A stretch of DNA of 64,000 nt from Hydractinia symbiolongicarpus (lineage: Eukaryota; Cnidaria; Hydrozoa; Anthoathecata; Hydractiniidae), in contig NC_079884.1 of NCBI RefSeq assembly GCF_029227915.1, positions 12,524,001-12,588,000 on the forward strand. Direction: 5' to 3'. Positions 35,601 to 48,400 of the stretch are shown piece by piece. Every line of letters begins with the position of its first letter. Position 1 is the first letter of the stretch. Below the pieces are notes generated by a model, which ran no database searches, was not told the origin of the DNA, and was given only the letters and a program-made list of their open reading frames with translations. A program made the position numbers and the translations under genes.

Positions 35601-38600
35601 TGAAAGATTATACAACTTTCTCTGGTCAACATACAATTATTGTATTACCTTAGATTTTTGCTCTTTTTTTATAGGGTGCAATAGGAGTACCAGGACCAGT
35701 TGGAGATTCTGCAATTGATGGAGAAAAGGTTTAAAACTTTCCATTTGTTTTAGTTATTTAGCATTTTCTATTTTCATATTTCCATTTGGCATGTAACAAT
35801 CTCAGACAAAAGGTTCCACTGAAAGGAAAGTCAGAAACTTTTTTTATGACTTTCGTAAAAAAAATTTATTTTAGTTGTTTCGAATTATTTTCATTTTTTA
35901 TGCACAGGGTAGCAAAGGTATCGTAGGAGATCCTGGACCAGTTGGTGAAAAGGTAGGGATGTATTTGGTAGTTGTTCAACCATATTATAGTAATCTATAT
36001 AATACTTACCTGACACTAAATAATTGCAAATTCATATTTTTTTATCAATAAGAAAAGATTTTTATTTTCTTACATGAAGTGAAGCCAACTGATATTATCT
36101 CCATTATTTTTTTTTGCATCAAAGTTACCATCTTTTTAGGGAGAACGAGGAAATATTGGAAAGCCAGGAACACAAGGACAAAAGGGTAGAAAGGTGAGGT
36201 GTAAAATCACAAAAAAGTAGTTACAACTTTGCTTATTAAATGAGTCTTTATGACTGAAATAAAAACAATTTACTGTGTATTTTCTAAGGGAAGTAGAGGA
36301 CCTGCTGGAAAAATTGGTCAAAATGGCCCAAAAGGAGAAATGGTAAGGTCTATTTTAAAAAACATTTATAAAAATTTTTAAAATCAATTTCAGTATTCTT
36401 TCGTTTTATTTCAGGGCTATCCAGGACATCCAGGTGATATTGGTGATGCTGGTTATTTTGGATTACAGGTAATTCGACTTACGGGCTGATTCACAATTTG
36501 GTCAAAAAAATTATACTAAAAAAATTTCTGCTAAAAAATAATTCGAATAGTTAAGTTCATAAAAAATGCACTCTTTTATTTCACAAGTAAAAACAAAAAC
36601 AAACGAGTTAGATTTCTGTGGACAAGAACTTATCCTCATTTTTCCAATCTATCATTGTCAAAATCAAATGCAACGAATCAGAGACACTATAAAAGAAAGT
36701 TTCTATTTTCTACTGCTGTCTGTTTATAAGAAGTAATAAAAATAGCAATGAATTTTCCGTTCATTTTGTTTATTCTCTTCAAAAGTTTTCATCAAGTTCT
36801 TTTACTTTTCTCAGTTTCTAAATAGAAATTTCGCAACATGGAGCGGACGCCACCTTTTAAGTTTCTTTTCACATTATTGCCTCATCAGCAATTTTTACAC
36901 CTGATTATACACAAATAATCATTTTCTATTCCAATTTTTATTGGTACTAACCATTTGTATCCCGTTATAGCGTTATTCAAATTTAATTCAAATGCCTGCT
37001 TCTACCTCTTGCAAACTAGCGAATCATTATATTTAAGGGTTTTAAAGGACCAACTGGTGAGGAAGGTCCAGAAGGATTAGTTGGGTTTGCTGTGAGTATA
37101 CACATTGTTAATGTATATTTTGCCTTTTTTTATTTTTCTCTATTGGTTGTTTGCAGTAAAGTTTATTCTTGTGTTTGATATAAAATGCATTCATAGGGTG
37201 TGAAGGGTGCAAATGGTTTAAAGGGAAAACGTGGTGCACAAGGAAAAAAGGTAAAAAATCTTTATTAATATATATTTTGAATTATCTAAACATTTATCTT
37301 GATTGTATACAAAATATTTTGACTATAAAATATTTCTATCATCTTTTTTTTATAGGGTCATGCAGGAGCACATGGCGAGGAAGGACCACCTGGGCTGAAG
37401 GTAAACTCATTGATTTTTAAGAACATATTTCTTTACTTATGTTTTCTGTCTATCCATATACATTTGACTGGAACGTCTTAGAATTGCACCTTTTCTTTAG
37501 GGTGAAGCTGGAAGCGTTGGAAAAAATGGTCCACAAGGAGATCAGGTTAAAATTGTTGTTATTTTTGTTGTCATTATTGTCGACCCTGATTTACCATCAC
37601 GTAACCATCTCTGCTATTTTTTTAAGGGGCTTGCCGGTGCTCAAGGAAAAGCAGGAGATACTGGTCCTGAAGGTGCTCAGGTATTATGAGCTTAAAAAAT
37701 ATAATATTTCTTTGATAAAATGTCAAAAGTCAAAGTTTACCAAGAAGTATATTTATAGGGATTAATTGGTAAACCTGGAGCAGATGGACCAATGGGACCT
37801 GATGGTAAAGTTGTAAGGATTTTGACATTTTTATAAATTGATTAATCACATTGTCTTTTTTTAATTCGTTAATTTTTTTTATCAATACTTTTTAGGGTGA
37901 AGCTGGAGCTATAGGTTTTAAAGGAAAAATTGGTGATATTGGTCCACAGGTATGTGAGACTGGATTATACTAAGTGTCTTACAACAAACAACCTTAAAAT
38001 TGTACAGAACTGGAGGAATTTGATGGCATTGACTATTTTTATTTAGGTTTGGGATATTTAAAACATGCTTTTTAAGCTGTTGGCCAATTTCGAGTCTTGT
38101 CATTTTTGTGAACTGAACTCCTTTGAAACAAATTAAGAGGGCAGCCTAAGTAAGTACCCAATTCCACCTCAGGAGATGGTTATGCCTGTTTTGTACCAAG
38201 GAGCGAAATATTATTTCCTAATATAATATAGTTACATCAGTTATATATACTTCTAGTGTTAATAAATACCCTTCTTTTATTAGGGTGACAAAGGTGCACC
38301 AGGTTTACAAGGACGCCGTGGGTTACCTGGCAAAAGAGTAGGTTTAGTTCAACTTACCACTTTGTATCTTTTACAAAGCTACAATCTACGTAACATTATT
38401 AAACCATTTGTTTGTTTCGCAAAAATTAGTAAATTTACGTCTAATACTAATTTTTTCTTAGGGTTCCCCTGGTGCGTTTGGTGCTATGGGAAAAGAAGGA
38501 CTTCAAGGGCAAAAGGTAAAAAATTAAATATATAGTTGTCTTGATTCTTTTCTATCTTGTTTATTTTGCTACATTTTATTGTATTTTCTGTATTTAAGTA

Positions 38601-41600
38601 ACCTCTTCTGATATTATGTTCTAGGGGTTGGCAGGAGATGAAGGACCACCTGGTTTTAATGGTGAAATGGGTGGCCCGGTAATTTTTGTGATACAACAGT
38701 TTCTGTTGAATGCCTATAATTTTTTTTGCGGCTTCGTCGGTGGTTTATGTAATGTTTATTTATTTATTATTTTGTTTTATTTGGTAGGGCAGAAGAGGTG
38801 AAGCAGGTGAACCTGGAAAACCTGGAGTTGCAGGTGTACAGGTACCAAAATTAATTTTTATAGAAGTGAAATACTAAGAAGTTACTCGTTAGACTGAAAA
38901 AATCTATGGAAATTTCAAAAAGTCGCATGTACACCTACCATCTTTTCTTAATGTGGATTTGTCTGTCGCGTCAAAGTAGCATTTGCTATTTCGTGTGTCC
39001 GTAGCACAACGAATTCTCGTGTGCTCCCACAAAGACAGACTACAGATTATTAAAAAAATTGTTAAACTGATTTTTTATTATGACATTTTTTTTTATTATT
39101 ATCCATTTTTCACGAATTGTAATTGTTGATATGTTGTAACTGTAAATGTTATGTTGTTTTGTTTTTAAACGCGTAGGGTATGAAAGGATTTCATGGCAAA
39201 AATGGTTACCCTGGACCAGCAGGTGACACAGTAAGAAACTTCATATTATCCATTTTTACACTTGTTTAACAAAAGAATCGGATAGAACTACAGGTTTGAT
39301 GTTATAGGGACCAATTGGTGACCCAGGGCTTCCTGGAAAGTTGGGAGCCACGGGTGCTCAAGTAAGTCTGTTTCAATTTAAAGGCTAGTATTTGCGTATG
39401 CCTAAATTTTTCAACTAAACTTTTACCTTTATGTATAAAAACATATATATTTGTTCCTTTAGGGTGCACCTGGTCCATATGGACGTGCTGGATCACCTGG
39501 CCCACCTGGGAAAAGGGTAATTACTTGTGTCATCACAAATAATCAAATTATAACCATTTGAAATTTAAATATTGGCTATGTATTTATTGTAGGGAGAGAA
39601 AGGACCAGTGGGACCGATAGGTATGAATGGTCCTAGAGGTGAAAGGGTGAGATGCTAATTTTTCATTATATGTTCTTCTTTTATACTCTGTAAAAATATG
39701 TGAAAATATATATACTAAGGAATTTTGTAGGTAATACAAGATGATTTTAAAAATATTTTTTTCTTCACCTGTGAACTTTTTACACATCGATACACCGAAA
39801 TTGTTGACATCGTATAATTAAGAATGCTTTTTATCTGATAAAAATTTTGTAAAAAAGAAGTATTTATTGGTTAATATCTCTAGAAGTCTTGATATAAATT
39901 ATAGTGATTTTTCCTGCGAAAGGTTTTAATATAACATACAGCAACCGATATCTGTTTCTATTATTACTTTCTATTTTACTTCTTTTTAATGGTTTTTTCA
40001 TCGACCTATTTTTAATTCTTTTCTTTTAAATACATACAACTAATATATTACGGTTATATAGGGCGAAGCCGGAGACGAAGGCAAATCAGGAATACCTGGA
40101 AAATCTGGATTGAAGGTTAGTTTAGCTTTTTTTTACATTCTGTTTAAACGTTTTGTGGTGGTGCTGAGTTTCACCATCTTTCTAGCACATCTCTATGCTT
40201 GGAAATATTCATACATTTTGGAATGATAAGACATATGGAAATCTTTTAGGGCGAAGAAGGTGATATTGGATTTAGAGGCGATCAAGGAGAACAAGGTCCT
40301 CAGGTAATATTTTCTTTTCTAACATATTCCAACATATAAATGTGTTTTAATTATTTGTAGTTGTTTTTGTTTTTAGAATAAATGATTTAGCAGGGTTCTT
40401 TGTATTTTATAGGGTATTTCTGGTCAAAAAGGTGAAGTTGGCGAACATGGGGATGATGGGTTTATTGTAAGTCCATATCTGACATCTGATCTTATCTGAT
40501 TTTTTTACTGCCTTAATTATGACCAACATAATCTTTGAAATTTCTACAATCTTGCTCTGTCTTCGAATTAAAGGGTTTGCAAGGAGACAATGGTGATCCT
40601 GGATTGATTGGAGAGACTGGTGTTATGGTAATTAGAACGTTTGTATTTATTTCTTAAAGAGAGAGCATTTTATATCTTTTTCACAGCATGTAGGGTTTGC
40701 AAACGCAGCAGCGAAAATAAATTTAAAAATGCTGACTATAAGTAAGGTTTTCTGCTTAGCGCAAATATAAATATAATTTTCTTTATAAAAATCCATCTTT
40801 TAGATATGTTTTAATAAAATTCTTTTATTCTTAGGGTATACCAGGTAATCCAGGTAGACGGGGTGATGTTGGTAAAAGAGGACCACCTGTAAGTTTTTAT
40901 TGTAAATACTCTGTTTCTTTTTAAAAAAACAACGTTTATAAGACTGAGTTTGATTGTTGTGTTTTTTTGCCTCAATTTATATAATGCAAGCGAAATCCCA
41001 AAAGCTAAGTTTCTTTAAGACTACAAAAATTGCATCCTTGGAAAAATAGCAAGGCACAAAAATTATTTTTTAAATAAACAACATGTCTAAGGTAAATTCT
41101 AATTACGTTTGGCAATAAAGAAGTGAAAAAAAGTGGAAGAATATCGATGTTCACAATATAGAGATGTAACTATGTTGTAAACCGTTTGTGTATTAAGGTT
41201 AAAGCAATGTTCCTTTCATTTATAAAATTAAAGGGTGTTACATTTTTTACCATTTGAATTTTTTAGGACTAAGAGCAACAGGCTGAAAGGTTTTTTTGTA
41301 TTATTTTTAATTTAGGGTGAATCAGGATTGAAAGGAAAAGGTGGTTCTGATGGAGCACAGGGTGAAAAGGTAAGCTTCCAATGCGATTGAAAGAATTTAG
41401 TTTTTTATTTATTTTTGTCAGTTAATATTTAAACTCTTTTTAAGGGAATTCCTGGAATCAAAGGTACAAAGGGAAAGTATGGACCATCTGGGTTTCCTGT
41501 AAGTAAATATAATCATATTTTGCTACTTTTACTTCTGTTTTCTTTTACCTGATTTATGTTTATTATTGTAACTTCTCCCTTATAAGCCAAATATATATAA

Positions 41601-44600
41601 AAAATAAATTCTGTTTTTTGTTGCTTTTCTGTAGGGTTTACAAGGACCGCCAGGAGAAGAGGGTTCTCGTGGAAAGCTTGGTAACGTTGGTCCGTCTGGT
41701 CCACTTGGAAAAGCTGGTGAACGTGGAGCACAAGGGATGCAGGTAGGATATATTGATCTGCTGGTATCACTATTTAAAGTCGCAATTGCTTCCTTTTTTC
41801 ATTATATGACGAAAAGAATAAGTTTCTTTGAGAGAAAACTTATATGCGTTATGTTTTTGTTTTGTTTTTTACATTTGGGTTCCAGCACACTTTACCTTAA
41901 TAATAGAATATTATTCACTATTTCAATATTTAGGGTGGAGTTGGACCAAAAGGTTATGTTGGACCAAATGGGAAAGCAGGCGAAGTCGTAAGTGCTGTTT
42001 GTTAGATATCTTTCTATGATACAGAAAACGAATATCACCAATTTTCAGTGTAAGTATAGTATATTCTGAAAAATTTTTATATATTTTTATTTTTTAGGGC
42101 GATCCTGGACAAACTAGTCAAGTTAAAGGTGACAAAGGGTTGCCTGGAAAACAGGTAAGAAAAATTAATGTTAATGCATATATTGAAATTATCAATTATG
42201 TATTATGTATAGTTATGTTTATTGATCTTAGGGTTCTAAAGGATTACCTGGTCCAAGAGGTTCATCTGGCATAAAAGGAAACAAAGTAAGCTTCTGTCAT
42301 TTAATGATCATATTAAGTGTACACTTCCACTTTTAGAATCCAAGATCTTGATACAAACTTCTATCATTTTCCTAGGGTGTTTTAGGAGTCCGTGGTCCAA
42401 AAGGTGTGTCAGGAATGAGAGGCTTACCAGTAGGTAGCTTTTCACTATGCATCATCTTTTTTGTGTTTGTGCATTACTTCGTTTCTTCTTCTTCTTCTTC
42501 TTGTTTTGTTCTTTGTTTGTTGTTGTTATGCTACGTTCTGTGTTTGTTTTTTCCCGTGTTGTTATTGTATGTTAAACATAATACCACAAGATAACACTGT
42601 GTGATGCCATACAGATAAATCTATTTTACATAAATATCAAAGTTGAACATCAGAGTCATATTTTTAGGGAGATAGGGGAGAACTTGGAGAAATTGGTCCA
42701 CCTGGGCCTGTGGGTGCTTTTGTAAGTCATCATTTTCATATCTCTTGCCACTAAACATGTAATTTACGTTATATATTTTTGCGGAGAATTGTTTGTTTAT
42801 TATTAGCATCAGGTGAAAGATGGATGTGCTTTCAAAGAAGCACTCTCCGTATAATGAAAACGAATGGATAGCTTTGTGGACTTAATGAAAAGAATAAAAA
42901 AAAATGAAAATAAAAAATCATTCGCATACTTTCACGAATTAACCTGGGATACAAGGATTGCAGGGGTTTCTAATGCTAAAATATTGTGGTTTTGTTTTTT
43001 GGTTTTAGGGCGATAAAGGACCACCCGGTTATCCTGGTCCAGACGGACCAGAAGGACCACAAGTAAGCGTTTTTTTATAAATGTCTGTTGGTTTTAATTT
43101 TGTCGTTTAGTCTATAACTAATGACGGTAACTCTTCTTTCATTATTAGGGTTACCGTGGAGAAGACGTGGGTTTCTTACTTTTTGTTGTCGGTTGAGTGA
43201 TTGTAGTGATAGTATCAGAGTATACATGGTTTTAATTTTACAAAAAAAGTTGCATAAGTTTCTAATGGGAACTGCTTGAGTAATTATGAGTTCCAAGAAT
43301 TTTCTTCCCGTTTTTAATTTTGCTCCAACTAAAAATGCTGGATGAAAAATTTCTTGCAGTTTTTAAGATGTGTTTATTTTTATCGTGTCTAAGAAAACCT
43401 TATTGGTAAAAAGTCGGGAAAAAGTGATTAAATTTTGGCTTAGTGACTAATTTTTTTTTACCGAACAAATTTTTTTATCACATTTTTAAGTCGAGTATTT
43501 GCTATTCTATTTATTAGTACATTTAAAACTAAAATAACTTTAAAATAAATAAAACAGAAATTATTCTATAAAAAAAAAACAATTTGTTATATGTTTTATA
43601 TTTATAAGCAAGCATTTCCAAAATAAGTCAGTGGTAAAGAATATATTGTAAAATCTAGTTAATGAAATGTGACCAATATTTTTACCGATTATAAATTTTT
43701 AGCGACTTTTTTTATCGACTTTCTCCGACTTTTTTACCGACTTTCTTCGATTTTTTTGCTAACTTTTTCTTCGACTCTTTTTACTGATTTTTTTACAAAT
43801 AAGGTATGTGAAATCGTAAATTTAAATGATGCTTGAGTGGAAATTTACTATGTGAATATTATTTTATGCGAGTTTGTATAAAATTAGTTGAATAAATATT
43901 CTAGATATGAAAAGGTATAAAATAATATAAAAAAATCCTTGTTTGTATTTTCCTATTTACTAAGTTACAGTGTTTTTTATTTTAGGGTCGACGCGGTGAA
44001 TGGGTAGGAACTTTTTTAACAGTAAAATATATATCATGTTTTTTCCTAGTAACTTGTAAATTGTACAGTAAACGATAATTTGATAATTCGATTTCCCCTT
44101 TTTACCATATTCGAAAGAAAAAGATGCTTTCATAATATTGCTTGACCTGCATGTGACGCAGCGGCCAACCTGACGTTCGGACCCTCTAAAAACAAAAGGA
44201 AAAGAAAAGAAAAGAGGAGTGTATATCTTGTGAAATAAGTAAAGAGAAAATATGTGAGCACACTCCCCCTAGGTGCTCATTTTTACTGCTTGCGAGTGGT
44301 AGCAGAAAATGTTCACTGGATTAAACTTTCGAAAGTGAAGTCTTATTCCCTTCTGATAACACAACAATTTGACATTTCGCGTATTAAATTGTGCATTTCC
44401 CTTAAAATAATATAAGTTTTGTTTGCTCTTGATTTGCAGGTTTAAGTCACAAGGACAGGACAAAACCTTTATATAAAAACTGTGTCAAGCAGCTAGACAT
44501 TATGCAAAAAAACATGTTGGTATTAGTGAATGAATTTTGCTTTCGTTGAATGTGTTTCTTTAAGGCTGGAAGCTAGTCAGGACTGAACTTTTTTTCTTCA

Positions 44601-45398
44601 TAATCAGTATAGGGATTAGATTTAGTAAGGGAAGGTTGACCAGGGATGGTTCCGCAATATAACCAATCAGAAATGCTAATCCTAAGAACTTGATTTATCA
44701 ACTTTTTGCTACCGATATGTATCTAGTATTTATAATATTTAAAATTTATATTTTTAGGGTGAAAAAGGGTTTCCCGTAAGTTTATTGGTTTTCACATTGG
44801 TTATTATATTTAATTTTTCTTAGTGGAAAAAAAGCACATTTTTGAAGAAAACTGCATGTTTATGTTATCATAGAAATACCTTTGATAAAATAAGGCCGAT
44901 AAAGAAGCATCCTTTTAAAAACAATACTTTTATATTCAAACTAGACTGACATCCCAGTAAGTCTAAGATATGGGATTTAGATATGGAATCGCGTTTTACA
45001 AACAAAAAAATTCACACTAAATTGAAATCTCCAAAAACCACATCAATATTTGATCCTTCCCTTTGTCGATACGAAATAACTCATCCACATTCTAAATCAA
45101 GGTCTAGGCGCTCTCGTTATCTCTCTCTTCCCTGTCCCGCTGATTTGTTGCACCGAGATAAGAAAGAATGGCTTTGAAATGATGTGAAGAGTGATTTCAG
45201 CTAACATTAAAGTTTAACTAAAAAAAACGTTCAAATTAAATTTAGTAGTACAAGAGGAGTTTAAAAAAATTACAACGCTATGCTGAAGAAGAAAATAAAA
45301 ATAGAAAAGTAGGTTAGTGAGACTATTAGACAATGCTGTTACATTTTTAGGGACCTCGTGGTGATGTGGGAAGACCTGGTCTACCTGTAAGTTTCATT

Positions 45399-45430
<32 letters not shown>

Positions 45431-48400
45431 GCTGTTGTTGTTGTTGTTGTGTTCTCTTTCTTGTCCTTTCTATCGTCGTTGTTATTCGTAATAAGACAAT
45501 TTACTTTTTTTAGGGTAGTGATCCTCCCGTGCGGAGCCTTTATGTAAGTATACATATTTATGGCTAACACAAAACACCTGATGATTGAGAATACACTTCT
45601 TAGCATATATGTATGTCAATCAATGCACCCTTTCTATAAAAGCTAAAAAAGGGAAAGAGAAATGACTCCTACGTTGTTGTTTTTCTTACGTAATCGCACT
45701 CCATCGTTGTTTTTTTGTAAACGAACTTTCTCAACTTCCGAATCTCTGAGACAAGACTGGTAGTCTTGTGGTGGTGGGTTCGCTTTCATTGCGGAAGGTC
45801 TTGGGTTTAAACCTGGACCAAGTCATGCGAGAGATTATAAAAGTATGAATCTATCCTTTCTGCTCAGCGCTCAGCATGAGAATAAGATTGGCGTCTAAGG
45901 CAGTTGTCCAGTTGAGCGATTGCTGTGCTTGCACGTTTTTCTTAAATTGAAGCTTTAAAAATATAGTGGGAACTCCTTCGCTGGACTCTCGTTGTTACCA
46001 GTACCAATAGAAACTGTAGAGGCAATCTTGGGTAAATAATTTCAACAATCATAACACTAACAGAAGCACACAAGATGAATAAAAATGTAGAAATGTTTAT
46101 TTTTATCAACCTTGCATTTGTTTTTATTTTAGCCTGGTTACGTCCAAAAGCATGGGAATAATCCAGGCAAGTTTTACGTAAGTAAAAACCTTTGGTATAT
46201 AACCAACTGCATCTTAGTGAGCAATTTTAGTGAGCAATTTTAGTGAAATACGATGATTCTTTAAAAAAATATCACTTTCTTGGGAGAGTGGACACTCAAA
46301 TTACTTATTTTTCACCGTTTCAGCGTGCATTAGCCGGTCGGTTCTTATCACTCATTCAATTTGAAGTCGACAGTATCAAGTATCCAGCTGGGACACGTGA
46401 TAATCCAGCAACAAATTGCAAAGAGCTAGCTGATAGTGGAAAAGAACTCGAAGATGGTAAGAATAAAGATTTTCTAACTTTTTTTTTATTTTATTATTTC
46501 TCTGTGAGTCTAGAAATTGTTGATTTTTATAATTTGCGAGTCAAACATATATGCGTGACTTTTAGACATCTAAGTTATTTTTCAAGTTGCACTTCAAGTA
46601 ACGACGCATACTTAATGTTGTGCGCTTACAAAGTTGTTTAAAAGGACCTGTAAATTGTAAAAGCATAGTAACAATTTGACCCAATCAACTCTTAGACAAC
46701 AGACTATTTCGCTCTTTTTAATGTTCCCATAGTAAGTCTCTTGTTTTAATACTCGCAACTGCACCTTTGTTTTAGACCTCCCCATAGTCGAATTTGTTTT
46801 TCCAAAAAGTCTGATTTTGCCTAGATTGGACTAAAATAAAAATAAAAACTTGCTAAAAATATTTTACTAATAAAAAAAATCTCTATTTTAGGGTTCTTCT
46901 GGGTGGATCCAAATCGAGGATGCGCATGGGACGCTTTAGAAGTGTTTTGCAATATCAGCGCAGGAGGAGAGACGTGTTTAAGACCGAAAACTCCATTGGT
47001 ATGTTTCTACACTATTTTATTCGCGGTGTCAAGTCAAAAAAAAACCATACATGTCACGTGGATTATAACTGATAAATTATGACATAACCTCAATTCGTGA
47101 TTTACCCTCAACGGTTTTTATTAAGGAATATGTTTCAGAATACCTTGGGTCGTCGTGGCCTAAAAATTTTTATTTTTGTTTTAGTATAACATAAACAATA
47201 TGAAAGCTGATGAAGACGAAGAAGTCGTTCTCTCAAGGCACGCAGAGGTGAGTTCGCATCTTTTACAAACCATCTGACATATCATAAAGAATTTTAATTT
47301 GTAAAATAAAAGAAAGAACACAATAATAAATAGTTGTGAAGATTTTCCTACTATATGTTTCTTTGAAAGTGTTGATTCAAGTTGTGATATTTTAGCCTTT
47401 CTTTGTCGTTATTAGATTCAATATGGTTTGGGGCGACCACAGTTAAATTTCGTACACCTTTTAAGCAATGAACACACTTACCAAACTATAAAATTACGGT
47501 GCACAAGACCTCTACGATATTTGGATAATATTAAACTTTTTGGTTGGAACAAGAAGCCATTTAATGCAGATGATCGTAACAGAGTTGATGTTCTCTTTAA
47601 TACGTGTCGCAATGTAAGTAGCTGTTTGTTGTTGTGTGTTAGTGTGTGGCACATCACTCTGTACATCGTACACCACCTGACGTGCCTGGTATATTGCGCT
47701 CTGTTTTTGTAAAACCTGTAATAAACGAGACAAACGTGTTGTCTCTTGTTTCTATTACACAACTGTCCTTAACTTCACCAGTACAAGTAAAAGAAATCAA
47801 AAGTAAAAATCTTACGTTTGTTAACAAAATCATAAACCAAATACGAGTTTAATTCACACAACCATTTTATAGGCGAATATTGTCATAAACTTTGTTCAAC
47901 CTTACTATCATTAGCGCGTGGCCTTGTGGTTATGGAGTTCGCTTCGTAATCACAAGGTCCGTGGTTCGGTCCACAGCGCGGGCATGTTTAGCAAGTGTCT
48001 TTACTACAGCTACGGGTCAACCCATGCCATGTGAGGGAAATTGGGTAGGTAATGCCGGTGTATACTTCATGTATACATTTCGAACACTGAAGTGGCTATA
48101 TCCTGTATAAACATTCGGAATAATAATGATAATAATAATAGCAATCAAAGCAATATGAGACATACACCAATTAAAATGTGTATCCTTCTAAAATTCTAGC
48201 ATCATAGTATCCGTTTCACAACAATTTATTACAACTTAAGCAATTGGGTCTAACTTTATTACTTAACGGAAGTGATACTTCTTCCGGGACTTACATTGAC
48301 CCTTTTGTAGGTTTGGTTCGAAAACTTTAGGCGGGGTCATGGGAAGGGGTGGTGCATACTATTTTCTACCTGTAAAATCTCTTCCCTATTGAAAGGGAAC

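Larger units (their letters stand above)
42668..46177 (+). other. Collagen exons 58-65: helix end and C-telopeptide
   Basis: Exons: 42668-42721, 43009-43062, then three 18-bp exons 43149-43166 (GYRGED), 43986-44003 (GRRGEW), 44758-44775 (GEKGFP), then 45351-45386 (four triplets), 45514-45543 ([10 protein letters not shown]) and 46133-46177 ([15 protein letters not shown]). The change from 54-bp exons to two-triplet exons marks the end of the helix. Each tiny exon has an AG acceptor and a GT donor and keeps phase 0, though the first donor (GTGGGT at 43167) is weaker. Confidence 0.82.

Noticed and set aside
44983-45177. 64-codon Ser/Arg-rich plus-strand frame
   Set aside because: Lies wholly in collagen intron 62, with no splice phase that would include it without breaking the helix.
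47913-47985. Genuine tRNA gene at the SINE head
   Set aside because: The B box and A box are present but the cloverleaf is imperfect, and the sequence continues into a SINE body with an AAT tail.
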